A stretch of DNA of 64,000 bases from NCBI GenBank assembly GCA_003116875.1, contig BCKT01000007.1, forward strand, positions 124,001-188,000, read 5' to 3'. The DNA is from Takashimella koratensis (lineage: Eukaryota > Basidiomycota > Tremellomycetes > Trichosporonales > Tetragoniomycetaceae). The notes below the pieces were generated by a model. It did not search any database and had not been told where the DNA came from. It saw nothing but the letters and a program-made list of their open reading frames with translations. This document shows, in pieces, positions 46,901 to 57,925 of this stretch. A program made the position numbers and the translations under genes. Within the stretch, counting starts at the first letter, position 1. Each line of letters starts with the position of its first letter.

Positions 46901-48801
46901 ATGTTAAGGACGAGGGATGGAGTGACGTCAGCGAGACCCCCGTCGACTCGTCCAAGTCCACTTCGGGGTTCGAAAGCCGTGACCACACGAACACGTCGGC
47001 CTCGTACTCCGTTGTCGACACTCCCCCACGGTCGAGCGAGACGGAGCCGAAGGCGACCGGCGCGTACGTGACGTGGACCCCCGTGGTGTAAGTTCACTTG
47101 TTCTTTGAAACCGTCCAAAGGCCAAGCTGACAAGTAGCAGCTACGACGGCAAGGAGGAGGCTCTTCCCGAGGAGCCGATCGATGCCATCTACGATCGCCT
47201 TCGGGCTGAGCGTGGTCTCCAGCCACGCGAACCCTTTGGCGCATCTCGTCGAGTGGGCCTGGGCGGCGGTGGGTTTGGTGGTGGTGGTGGCGGGTCCGAC
47301 GGCGGAAACGGGCGTCCGCAGCATGACGCCGGGTGGGACTCTCGAGTTGAGCGCGATCGCCCTCCTCATTCTCGTCAAGACCAAGGCTGGGGAGATCGGT
47401 TGGGGCAGAGGGGCGGCGAGGCCGAGAGTGGCTGGGGAGAAAAGGCGGCCGACATCAACAAGGCCGGTAGGGGTGACGAGGGGTGGGGTGAGGAGGCTGG
47501 TGGTGGCGGCGGTGGATGGGGCGGGGACTCGCAGTCCCAGACCAAGGCGAGTGGGTACGGCGGCGGAGGCAACAGCGGTGGCGACGGGTGCCGCAGGTGC
47601 GGCGAGTCCGGGCATTGGGTGAGTGAGCCTCTTCCCTTCTCTCATCCTGCATCTAGACTGACCACTGTCACACAGGCCCGTGAGTGTCCGAACGGCGGCG
47701 GCGGCGGTGGCGACGACTCCTGCCGCAGGTGTGGGCAGTCGGGCCACTGGGTGAGTTGCTATCAGCCCCTCCCCAAATCGAGTCTTCTCTGATGATTCGC
47801 AGGCGAAAGAGTGCCCCAACAACGGTGGTGGCGGCGACACCTGCTTTCGGTGTGGCGAGTCTGGCCACAAGGTAAGTTTCTTCTCTCTCCGTTGGTTTTG
47901 CGCTCCATCCAGCACGTGTCTGACCCTTGAACTCAGGCATTCGAGTGCTCCCAGCCACGCACCGACATGACTTGCTTTAACTGCGGTAAAGCAGGCCACA
48001 TGGTGAGTTTGCCATCTGCCAATAATCAGAGCCTTAGCCCTCACTGACCTAGACCCTGTCAGAGCCGTGATTGTGCGGAGGAGCGTCGCCCTCGTACAAA
48101 CTTTACTTGCCACGAATGTGGCGAGGAAGGGCATTCGGTAAGTCAGGCTGGTGTCTGGATTATTGAGAAGCTAAGCTGACGGTCTTCAAGGCGCGACAGT
48201 GCCGCACGCGTGAAGGCGGAGGTGGCTACGATGGGAGCGGCGGTGGTCGCGGCGAGGCAACCCAGGGCGACGAGTGGGGCACAATCCCTGCTCCCAATTC
48301 TAACACGTGGGGTGAGTCAAACCTCGTCCATTCTGCTGGATGATAAGCTCACTTTGGCAGGCGAGTCGAATTCCGCGGCCGCGACCGACCAGGGTGGCCG
48401 AGGTAAGTTATTCTGATGACGACCTCCACTTTGTCAGAGCCAACAGCTCATTTTTCTCAGACAACGGCTGGGGTCCGGAGACCTCCAAGCCCTCTCAGCA
48501 GCCTGCTCGTCAGGAAGACTCTGCCCCCTCATCGTCCGGTCCGGCGATCCACCCAGATCGCATGCGGATGCTCGGCGGCGCCGCCTCGTTCAAGCCGGCC
48601 TCAACCCGGGCTGCAGACGCTCCTCGCTCCTCCCGAGGGAGTGAGAGCGGGAGCGTCGCGGGTAACGGGGGATGGGGTGTTCGGCAGCCCGCATCGCAAG
48701 CCAGGGAGAGCTGGAGCGAGCGCGGTCGGGCGCGGGAGGACGAGGCCGACCCTGTCCCGTCCAACCCTCCGGACGGCGAGGACACCGACGGGTGGTGGTG
48801 A
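43919..48801 (+). CDS. RNA-binding protein with two PAM2 motifs, RGG boxes, GW/WG repeats and five CCHC zinc knuckles
   Basis: Eighteen exons: 43919-44336, 44413-44783, 45292-45369, 45573-45748, 45929-46061, 46124-46159, 46197-46301, 46364-46432, 46487-46561, 46627-47087, 47141-47618, 47676-47750, 47803-47871, 47937-48002, 48063-48137, 48191-48311, 48361-48402, 48461-48801; 1,062 aa, every phase consistent. Order: PAM2-like LSSNVEPFIP (34-43) and LRPTARPFTP (69-78), fitting L-x3-(A/V)-x2-F-x-P bound by the MLLE domain of poly(A)-binding protein; RGG region (about 150-205); Arg/Glu-rich coiled coil (about 265-345); RLEGLVELFDARGNPMFFFN; a Ser/acidic linker; five GW/WG motifs (705-768); CCHC knuckles (CX2CX4HX4C) ending at residues 804-899; and a tail with more WG/W motifs ending DGWW. 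Family known features suggest mRNA binding with PABP and possibly Argonaute contacts; the overall protein is not one I recognise. It could be two genes, but intron 2 (508 nt) joins in phase. Confidence 0.8.
45533..45549 (+). repeat. Poly(C) tract in intron 3 of the PAM2/GW gene
   Basis: A C run of about 17 nt within the pyrimidine-rich intron 45370-45572, upstream of the acceptor. Confidence 0.85.
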
Positions 48802-50028
48802 GTCGACCCAAAAGTATGAATTGAAGAGAACTCGTTGACCAAAGTCAGATCCCGTCAAGACCTCCTCCACGACCATCGCCGGCGTCGTCACCATACACCT
48901 CTTCGACGTCGTCACCATACACCTCTTCGACGTCGTCACCATACACCTCTTCGACGTCGTCAACCTCCTATCCGCCTTTGTAAATCAACAACAACGTTCT
49001 CGGCGCGTCGACTCCCACCACTCTTGTCCTCAACTTGCTCTGTGACATATAACATCTATCTATCTCTGGGGTCTTATTTCTTCTCTACTCATCCTCTTTT
49101 CAATGTTGTTGTGTACACGTTGGCGATATCCTCGGGCACTGGCTGGTCCTTTCCTTTCTTTCCTCTTCTTTTCTCTTCTCGTCACATCACGTCTGGTCTC
49201 GGTCCCTTTTATAGTAAAACCTCCACCCTGATCTCTTTTCTTCACCGACTCCTGTATCATCACCTCTATCTCTACAGATTCTTCGGCCTCTCTTTCTCTC
49301 TTTCTCGTAGTCGCATCTTTCCGTTCTTTCATCGCTAGACCCAAACACCTCATTCGAGTCGTGACTTGTCCATTGCCGTAGCTCGACGGCCCCCATCATT
49401 CATCAATCATGACCGACGTTTAAGATCAAGTTCGTCTTCTCATGCATCAGATACGTCCTGTGATATGCTCCTAGACCCTGACTCTGACTCGGACTCTGAC
49501 TCCGACGCTGGCTCTGTGACTGACATTAACCTAGGACCTCGATCCCGATCTTTTCTAGAACGAAATGTATCGACGAATGAGGATCATGACAACATTCTTG
49601 GTCGTTTAACATCCGTATATTCTCTACCTACATGAATCCTATCATCTAGGTCAACACAAACACTACCTACAGTAGGCTTTCCCTCCGACTCGGCTAGACA
49701 AGGTTTGGGACAGGTGTCGAGGAGAGGTAGGCAGCGACCATTTGAGAAGGGAGGGTCCGAGTCATGATTCCGAGTCCACCGGGGACAGCGAGCCCAGATC
49801 GAGTCGTCGCCTAGCGAGTCGAGCAATAGACCGCAGCAAGTGGTACGAGTGATGAAAGCGAGTAGTGCGAGAGGTGCGAGCGGTGGTGAGAGAGTAGTGC
49901 GAGTGGTGCGAGTGGTATGAGTGGTATGAGTGGTGCGAAATGATTACGAGATCAAAGACGGACGCAAGCAGATAGGGTAGAGTAGAATAGAATATGTGGG
50001 TGAAAAGTAAGAATGGGATGGATGGAGA
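48802..50028. other. Convergent intergenic region with 24-nt tandem repeat
   Basis: 1.2 kb between two stops. The left part, immediately after the GW-protein stop, carries a canonical splice-like pair and a 24-nt tandem repeat (48883-48954). A long pyrimidine-rich stretch follows (49050-49350). GAGTGGT/GCGAGTGGT repeats occur near 49840-49940. No convincing ORF. Confidence 0.5.
48883..48954 (+). repeat. 24-nt tandem repeat, three perfect copies
   Basis: Three identical 24-nt units (containing CATACACCTCTTCGACGTCG) about 80 nt after the stop of the PAM2/GW gene. The unit length is a multiple of three and open in one frame, but no exon chain uses it. Confidence 0.95.
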
Positions 50029-52742
50029 TCAGTCATCAGTGAGGGCGAATTGAAATCGTATACCGGAAAGTGTAGGGCGTAGGGTGTAGGGCGTAGGGGT
50101 AAAAAGTGGAAGCTGATTGTGGAGAAAGGGGGCGGGCCAGGTTAGACTTACAGAATCGACACGATAAGCGTCTCTTGATTCTTGCATCTTCAATGGCCGG
50201 GTCTAAGCCGAGAACGTGTAGGAGAGGTAGAGGTAGAGGTAGAGGTAGAGGTAGAGGTAGAGGTAGAGAGGGGGTGTAGGTTTGGGAAACAGTCAGCACA
50301 ATGGGAGCGAACGAGAATGCTCTTGTCGATGCAGTGTGAAGGGGGGAAAAAGGGAAGAAAGTGGGATAGATGTGAGGGATGGAAAAGGTAAGAGCGTGAA
50401 ATAATGGAAAGCGTGAAGGAAATTGGATGGATGAGAGTGGGAAAATCGGGTGGGAAAGATTGTTATCGTGGCAGGTAGGAAGGGAGGAAAGAAGGAAAGA
50501 AGAAGGGTAAACTTACAGCCCATTTCCGACGTTGGGCAGCTTCGGATTCCCGAAGAGCTCGACTAGATTCGTATTCCGCTTCTTGCTCAGGTCTACGAAT
50601 TCGACCCGAACGCCAACGGATGGATCAAGATGTGCGAGGTAAAGAAAAAATCGGGGATTGGAATGGGATGAGAGGAGAGACGGTTGTTAGTTTCCCAGGT
50701 TGCAGATAGGTAGGTAGGTAGAAAGACCAATGGGCAGATGGGCAGATGGGCAGATGGGAGCGGAGACGAGGACAGAAGGGAGGAGTGAGGAGGGAGGAGG
50801 GAGGTGGAGGAAGGAGGTATTGATGTGAGAGACAAGGGGAGAGGGTATAGGAGGAAGGAAGATGGAAGAATGAACGAATGGAAGCGCAGGTCAAACTTAC
50901 GTGAGGTAGAAATCATCAGTCCATGCTCCTGGTCGGACATGTCGTCTTGTCTCCTATGAAAAAAAACATCAAGGACATGACCGATACCGAACGAGATGAA
51001 GAGAAAAACAAGTCGAGTTATGTTAGCAAGTTCAACGAGACCAATCACGAGGCACAAATAGGAAGAAAGCCGACTCGACATGTAAACCACAGTTTCACCA
51101 CAGTTTCCCAATCTCCAAGCCCAAGTCTCTCCATATCTCCCCCCCCCCCCTGCTTGGACAGATCTAGACTCGGACCTAACCTCGACCTGACACAGTGACT
51201 CACCTCGTCCCTATTCTTCTCATCCTTCTCCCTGCCCTTCTTCTCATCCTTCTCCTTGCTTTTCTCCTTCCCCTGATCCTTGTCCTTGTCCTTGTCTTTC
51301 CCTCTCCCTCCACCACCCAACAACGCCAGCGTCGAACCTAACAGACTCGGCCTCGGCACTATGGCCGATCCGGGCGCCGGTACAGGGTGATGTGACCTCT
51401 TCGTATTCGGGGCAGGGGAAGATTTGGCGAGACTTGGAACAGGAGAGGAAGACGATGCGGTTAACCCGGCAGAGCTCTTATCGCTCTTTTCAACCTTTTC
51501 GCTTTTTTCGACCTTGTCGAGCTTGTCGCCCTTCGCTGGACGCTTGATCGATACAGGCGTGACCTTCTCTTGTCCTATTTTCACCTTCTTCCCAGACCCC
51601 GACCCAGACGCCGCCAACGGTGTAGATACACTTTCGTCCTCTGCTCGACGCTTGGTCGATCTCGGCGTCGTCGTTGTTATCGGTATCGATCCCTGTCCTC
51701 CTGCCATTGTCGTCATCGTCGTCGCTATCCTCGTCTTGTCCTTATCTTCTGCTCCACTCTCACCACTAGCTTTTTCCTTCCCTTTGCTCTTCTTACTCTC
51801 CCAAGACCCTTCAGTAGCCTGATGTAACAACGAAGAACCACTACTCTTCCCACCTTTGACAGCGGGCTTCTTCTTCACAGGCGTCTCGACCTCGGTATCT
51901 TCACCTTCACCTCCAACGTCGGCTCCATACTCGTCGTCGTCGTCGTCACGTTGGTCGTTGCGCTCGTCATAGTCATCGGACTCGGTCTGGGCTTCGGATT
52001 CGGATTCGGATTCGATGATTCGTTTCTTTGCCGTTCCTGGCGCTTTCTTCGCTGGCCTCCCCTTTGCTTTGACAGCACTACTACCGATACCACGATACAC
52101 CTCTTCCTGCGTTGGCTTTGCTTCATCCCGTCGTCGCTTCTGTGCCCCTTTACCGTCCTTGCTCTCTTTCCCTGCACTTCTCGGTCCTTCTTTGCCCACC
52201 CCACCTTCGACCGATCCAGCGACATCTTGGTTCTCAGGCGTTGACTGTGCGCCAACACCATCAGGGAACTTGAGCACGAGTTTCGGTACAGATCCAGTTG
52301 GACCCGATTCACCACGTCCACCTGACGTTGGCTCGACCGTAGGTCCAGTCGTTTCGGGCGTCGAAGAAGAAATCGAGTTTCTACCTCCTTTCTTGGTTGA
52401 TGATTTCGTTTGCTTGGTCGATTTACTCCTCGGTGTAACATCGTTCACCGGATTACCTTTGACCTTGATCTTCACCGTCGTCCCCGTTACAGGCTTTGTC
52501 AACTTGGTCGCATGTCTCGACCCTGACGGTCTCGAATGGATACTTTCCTCCACGGCCTCGTCGTCGTCCAAATCACTGGGCGCCGAACTCAAAGGGGACG
52601 AAGAATCACCGCTTTGGTTAGACCTCTGCGCCGGGTGGTCCGCCTGGTCGTGGTCGCGCTCGCCTTGGTTGTCGGAAAGGTGAAAAGGAGAGGGCTTGAC
52701 GGGCGATGCGGAGCGGGATTTAGACCGCGTCACGAGGGGCAT
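50029..52742 (-). CDS. Lys/Ser-rich probable nuclear protein (600 aa), family not assigned
   Basis: Exons: 52742-51204, 50953-50901, 50592-50517, 50202-50152, 50112-50029; the frame closes exactly. Exon 1 (513 residues) is low complexity: basic Ser/Thr-rich segments with potential nuclear localisation signals (KKRIIESESESE, GRPAKKAPGTAKKR), an acidic Asp/Glu stretch, repeated DKLDKVEKSEKVEKSDK, and a KDKDKDKDQGKEKSKEKDEK block. The short downstream exons encode a more conserved-looking segment, ETRRHVRPGAWTDDFYLTPE then QEAEYESSRALRESEAAQRR. That layout (charged N-terminus, Arg/Glu helix near the C-terminus) resembles chromatin-complex subunits such as Ies2/INO80B, but I do not see that family's diagnostic NKLLKKQ motif. 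The last two exons are the least certain. Confidence 0.6.
50225..50272 (+). repeat. (GGTAGA)8 hexanucleotide repeat
   Basis: About eight GGTAGA units in the intron 50203-50516 of the Lys/Ser-rich protein gene, upstream of the acceptor. Confidence 0.9.
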
Positions 52743-52768
52743 GGTGCGTGTTTGGGTAGAGGAGGGAT

Positions 52769-52836
<68 letters not shown>

Positions 52837-53650
52837 AGGAGAGGGGAGAGGGGAGAGGGGACGAAAGAGATCGAGGGACAAAGAAGAGGTTGAAAGGTGG
52901 AGGTTAAGGTTGAGGAGGGGGTTGGCTGAAACCCACCGTGGGAAGGAAGAGTCCACCCTGGAGACCCTGTCCTGCTTCAGTCTTGGCGCGCAGTCGTCGT
53001 CGATCTAGATCTATACATCTTGGACCCACAAGGGATACGTCGACCCAAGCACCCGTGTACCCATGCTTGCATGCATGTACGAGGTATTCCAATTCAATGC
53101 GTGGGTACAGTTTCCAGGCCGCAGAGTTGACCCGTTGACCCGTTGTCCATGGACCCATCGCTTGGGAGAGTCGCGGTGCCGTGCCTGAGTGTACTGGGTT
53201 TCGACGCTGCTTGTTTATCCTTTAGCCGTATCCCATCCATTCACCTTCATTCAGGCTGTGCAACCTCTCTCTTCACTCTCTCTCTCACTTGGTCGTCCAT
53301 CTTTGGCCATCAAGACACCACTCGTTTGCGCTGTTTCCAAAAAACACAGCATCAACGGTACGATTCCACGACTGAATCACACAGATATCGGTGGCTTGGG
53401 ATCTGGTTTCACCTGAGACTCAGCCGCGCCCAGCCTCGTCCAGATCCACGCGACGACTGTGAATTCTACCTCTCGACTTTATCACACGACCTCGACACTG
53501 CGTTTGATCTTTTCAATCAGCATCGTCTCTTGTATCTCTTCGTCTCCTCGATCACTCCCTCCTCCCTCGATCTCACCTCATCCTCGCGTCTTCAAGCCCG
53601 ATCCCCACCCTCACCTCCGATCCACAATCCTCGGATCCCTCTTACCCACC
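52743..53650. promoter_or_regulatory. Divergent intergenic region with (GA)n microsatellite
   Basis: 908 bp between divergent starts. A (GA) microsatellite sits 30 nt upstream of the Lys/Ser-rich protein start, followed by GGGAGAGG repeats. The right half (53143-53640) is pyrimidine-rich and open in one frame but reads as leader of the lyase gene. Confidence 0.6.
52773..52830 (+). repeat. (GA)29 microsatellite
   Basis: Uninterrupted GA dinucleotides immediately upstream of ATG 52742 of the minus-strand gene, hence (CT)n in its 5' leader or promoter. Confidence 0.95.
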
Positions 53651-55234
53651 ATGTCACCTCTCACTCTGCCCCTTATCCTCCTCCTCACTCTCGCCTCCCC
53701 CTCCCCAGCCACCGCCGCATCCACCTCCCTCTCCTCCCTTGCGGCCAGCTGGGGCCTTACCACCTCGTACAACTTTTCTTTCCCGAGCACGACCCTCAAC
53801 AGTAACGACGCGACGAGTTGGATCAAGTCCAACTGGGACTTGAATGGGAACCGAATCGATTTCGGGACGAGTGATATGTGAGTTGGTGTGGAGCATTGTA
53901 TATGTTCGTCTTCAACTGTAGTCTAGTGCAGATCACATCTCACACCGGCTAGACCTCTCTCACAACCACCATTGAGCCAAGACTGACCCCCGCAGCGTCT
54001 TTTCCCCGGACCCAGACACGACCACCTCCACCCTCGTTCGTCGAGCCAGCACGACCGCGACTTCCACTACCCCCGTGACCTCGCCAGCATCCACAAACCT
54101 TGCGGGTGAAGCTCCTGTCCTACGTATCAACTACCCAGCGGGCAGTTACTCCAAGTCCACTGGAGGAACTCAGTTCTACGCGCAACCAATCAACGCCAGC
54201 TCAAGTACGACCGAAGCCAAGGCGGCCGGGTCCGCAGCGACGGATGGGCAGTTTGAGAGGATGTTGTTGAGTTACGACGTTTGGTTCCCCACGGGTTTTG
54301 CGTGAGTACCAGTATGACTACAGTACTGTTGGTTGGATGAGAGGTTGGATGAGAGGAGAAGATGGTTGTGGGTAGGGAATTGATAGCGCAAGGACACAGC
54401 TGATAGAGCCAGGTGGAACATGGGCGGCAAGCTCCCAGGTCTCCGAGGCGGACCTGACCCCCGTGGGTGCTCGGGTGGTAGCCAGACCGACGGCTCGACG
54501 TGTTTCTCAACTCGACTCATGTGGCGCTCGAGCGGTGCTGGCGAGGGTGAGTCGAGGCTCTCTCCTTACTTCCGTCTCAAGTCCACCGCTGACCTCATCT
54601 TTATCCTTACCTTTAATACCCCCATCCACTCCAACAACCACCTCTCGACCACTAGTGTACGCGTATATCCCGACGAACGGGACGTCCAATTTCTGCTCGT
54701 CGACCAATATCATTTGTAACAGTGACTACGGAACGTCGCTTTCGCGTGGCTCGTTTAGCTTTGCTTCGGGACAGTGGCAGACGATTTACCTCTTAGTTGT
54801 TCTCAACACTGTCGGCGAGGCGAACGGTGTTGTCCAGTGAGTTAAGCAACCCTCTCCCGTTTCTCCCGTCTATCCTTCACACCCTCACCCACTCAACCCG
54901 CACACAAGCTAATACTGTTAGACTCTACTACAACGGTGTCCAAGCACTGGCATTCAACAACCTCGAACTCCGTTCCGCCTCGTCCCTAACTTCCATCGGT
55001 GGTCTCTACTTTTCCACCTTCTTCGGTGGCGACGATTCGACTTGGGCAACACCGACAAGTCAGTATACGTATTTCCGAAACATGGAGATCTATGCGGGAC
55101 TCGGGGCGGCGAATGGGACAGGAGCAAGTACCGCGAGTAATGGGAGTAAAGCGTCGACTGCGGGGAAGGTGACGGCTGGGTGGATGTGGATGGCGGCGGC
55201 GGTGATGGGGCTGGCGATGACTTTGGTGGTTTGA
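53651..55234 (+). CDS. Secreted, probably GPI-anchored polysaccharide lyase family 14 protein
   Basis: PL14 enzymes cleave uronic-acid polysaccharides (alginate, glucuronan) by beta-elimination. Exons: 53651-53877, 53996-54301, 54413-54546, 54656-54836, 54922-55234; 386 aa, all phases consistent (introns 85-118 nt). Residues 1-22 are a signal peptide (MSPLTLPLILLLTLASPSPA). The lyase domain (about 25-340) contains LSYDVWFPTGFAWNMGGKLP, GLRGG, CFSTRLMWRS, YAYIP, NSDYGTSLSRGSF, QWQTIYLLVVLNTVGEANG, VQLYYNGV and IGGLYFSTFFGGDDSTWATP, blocks typical of fungal PL14-type proteins. After a Ser/Thr/Gly linker the protein ends in a hydrophobic tail (WMWMAAAVMGLAMTLVV), consistent with GPI attachment. 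Likely acts on cell-wall or capsule glucuronan or on external substrates. Confidence 0.88.
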
Positions 55235-56239
55235 GCTTGAGGGGGGTTTTGGTCAAATAGATCGAGTTCGTTTCTGCAAACTTCGACTGCCACCACCTTA
55301 TCAACCACGACCTTGGGTCTCAACATGGACATTTCGTCATTAGATTGCAGTCAGGCTATCATCTTTTCTCTGGGATCTCACACTTCTGTCACTCTCTCAT
55401 GCTCTGTTGATTCTCTGTCGCTGCTTGTTTGTTTGTGTAGATAGTGCTTGACGCGATGGTCTCTGGTATAGCAATGGTTCATGTACTCTTGCATCAAACG
55501 AGTGGTCATCCCTGTGACCATTCCCATTTTCCAGACCACGGGCCCCCTTCCTTCCCCCTTGCCCGTCCGCTACTCTCCTTCCTGTTCACTTTACAAGATA
55601 TCAGCCCCAAGCGAAACGTGATCGGCTTGCAAAACTCTATGCAAACACAGAGCCTTTAAACCTCCAACCACGTATTTAAGGAGTTGCCCTTGAATTAAGA
55701 TAATTCTGGTCCGACGGCCATGTAGCTCTACGCGTGAAGGAGTTGAGATGAGCGACGAGCTTGGTTTAAAGTCGGACGGTGAATATGTATGAAGAAGAAA
55801 AGAATAGGATCAGCAGGGGTTATATACACAAGGAAGGTGTGTCGCAGAGTCAGAACGGGTATGCACGGGAGTATCAAGCCGTCTAGGGTAGACTGACGTG
55901 GCATTGTTTGCTTCCACGGGCAGATGAGTGATAGTCTGCATTTGACAGGGACAATTTCGCCACTCTGGCTTCGGAGTTTCGGGATTTGCTCATGACCAAA
56001 TCTTCACCCTGGGTGACTACGGTCTTGTGGCTGAGACCGTGTGGTGGTCCCCGTTCCCCTTGGTTCCAAATTATCCTCGCATCTCCACATCGATTTTTCT
56101 TCATCCTTCAACACTCATCACCCACCCACACCCTATCCAACCGGTACGTACCTTCTCCTCGCTGCTGCCAAGCGGGCAGTGCTCGCGGCTGTGGGCACTG
56201 GTCTGCGAGATTGAGCTGACTTGATTTCTCTAGACAAAA
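55235..56239. other. Intergenic region upstream of RPL36
   Basis: 1.0 kb between the lyase stop and the RPL36 start. No ORF or RNA gene recognised. The last ~120 nt before ATG 56240 may contain a leader intron, since CTAG lies just upstream of ACAAAAATGG. Confidence 0.5.
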
Positions 56240-57428
56240 ATGGCTGAGCGCTCTAGTATGTTTACGATTCGAGACGGGGTTGGAAAGAGCCGATGGAGAG
56301 AGAGACACGGAGAGGGCGAGGCTGGATGGAAGGGTGGAGACTGTAGGAGGGCAGAGAGGACGACAGGTTGAGGGGTCAATGGGGTTAAGAATTGACAACG
56401 GGCGAGGAGACGAGAGCGGACGGGTGGTGATTTCTGTCCAAACTAATACTAACATTCTTAGACCTCCGATCCGGTCTCAACAAGGGCCGACCGACCACCG
56501 TCATCCCCAAGGCCGTCAAGCCGTCGCACAAGAAGGGTGTCAAGACGTGAGTCACGAGCTGCGAGCGAAGCGAGTGGGCGTGGGCGTGGAAGTAGGAGTG
56601 GAAGTCGCCGCGGCTGAAGTCTACCTGGTTGGGCTGGGTCATGTGTGAGACTGTGGTCATTGGGACTGAGAGTAGGGCGATGGAGTAGGAATGGAAACGG
56701 TGTTGACTGGAGCTGGATTGGTGGGGTGTTGTGAACGGGGAGAGGGTGCGAAAGCGACTCCTTGATTGTGGGACAGGAGATGGTGAATGAGCTGCGGATT
56801 GGGATGTCGGTCTCGTGTGTAGGTCGAGGGTGTGTCAAGAGGATACGGCGTAGACTACTTGGGCTTGAACAAGTCCCATCGACCAGTGTGTGGATTGGAT
56901 GGTGGAAGATTGGAAGATGGAGAGTGGCGGGCGGTTGCAGGAGAGAAAAACTTGACGCGACACCAAACCCAGCGCTAACCATATCCTATTCCTACCCCTC
57001 TCCTCCCCCTGTAGCGAGAAGAAGACTTTTGTCAAGTCGGTCATCCGTGAGGTCGCCGGGTTCGCTCCTTACGAGAAGCGTGTCATGGAGTTGCTCAGGA
57101 ACTCCAAGGACAAGAAGGCGAAGAAGCTTACCAAGAAGAGGGTGAGTCTGGGTTTTCGGTTTAGGCCTGCAAACTAGGAACAAGAGTTTTCAACACCTCT
57201 TTGTCGTCGTTTAATGTTCATCAACCCTGTGCCGAACCCGCTACCACTTGCTGCACCCCTCACCTCTCTATCTACATCTCTCAACCTCCCTCTTCACCTC
57301 GCCCGCTCGCTATCGCTCGCTTGTTCGGCGCTGACCCTCCCTAGCTCGGTACCCTCCTCCGCTCCAAGCGCAAGATCGAGGAGCTCTCCAACGTCATCCA
57401 GGAGCAGCGTCGCCAGGCCGGCCACTAA
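56240..57428 (+). CDS. RPL36: 60S ribosomal protein eL36
   Basis: Exons: 56240-56255, 56462-56546, 57015-57141, 57345-57428; 103 aa (yeast 100). The sequence follows the family throughout: [87 protein letters not shown]. The first exon is just 16 nt. Its three introns are long (206, 468 and 203 nt), in contrast to the 32-37 nt introns of PGK1; long introns in ribosomal protein genes are common in fungi and often regulatory. I looked for C/D-box snoRNA motifs in the 468-nt intron and saw none convincing. Confidence 0.97.
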
Positions 57429-57925
57429 TCGTGTCGCCACCTGACCTCCTCTCACCTCGCTCCTCTTCTCTTCTCTCCCTCCCGGTTTTAACCAGACCTG
57501 GGCTCGACACCTTTCTTTCCGTACTGGCCTGTACTCTGTACCCATCCCCACCGCATGATTGAATGATCGACTGGCTCGGGTGGTCTGGGCCAGCCGGTGG
57601 AATGCAGACGCTTTTGGATATACATTGGGTCTTGATGTGGGCAATGGGCTTGCGATGGGGTTGTACTAATGACCGCTATTTGCTGCCAACGGTCAAACTG
57701 ACGAGTATCACTGACTGACGCCACGACATTCACCTATCGTCAATCGAATCCCAAAGAGTAGAGGTAGCTACAGCTCATGCCTGACCTTGCCTAGCCTGTG
57801 TCTGCGTAATAATCATGGGGCGTGTATTAATGCTATCATGCTAGTAGAGAACCACAACCAGAACTAGTAGTGAAATAACGAACAAAAAAGCTTCAAACAC
57901 TCGCAAACGTCTAAAGTAGCCCTGT
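57429..57925. other. Convergent intergenic region
   Basis: 497 bp between the RPL36 stop and the stop of the leftward 195-aa gene. Probably both 3' UTRs; no other feature seen. Confidence 0.6.

Noticed and set aside
47094..48134. 346-codon antisense ORF opposite the zinc-knuckle exons
   Set aside because: It spans several exons and introns of the plus-strand gene, has no family resemblance, and the plus-strand CCHC motifs are clear.
53143..53805. 220-codon plus-strand ORF overlapping the lyase start
   Set aside because: Out of frame with the lyase and composed of pyrimidine-rich leader translation (Leu/Pro/Ser/His).
56547..57014. Intron-encoded snoRNA in the 468-nt RPL36 intron
   Set aside because: No convincing pair of C (RUGAUGA) and D (CUGA) boxes with a terminal stem, and no H/ACA layout seen.
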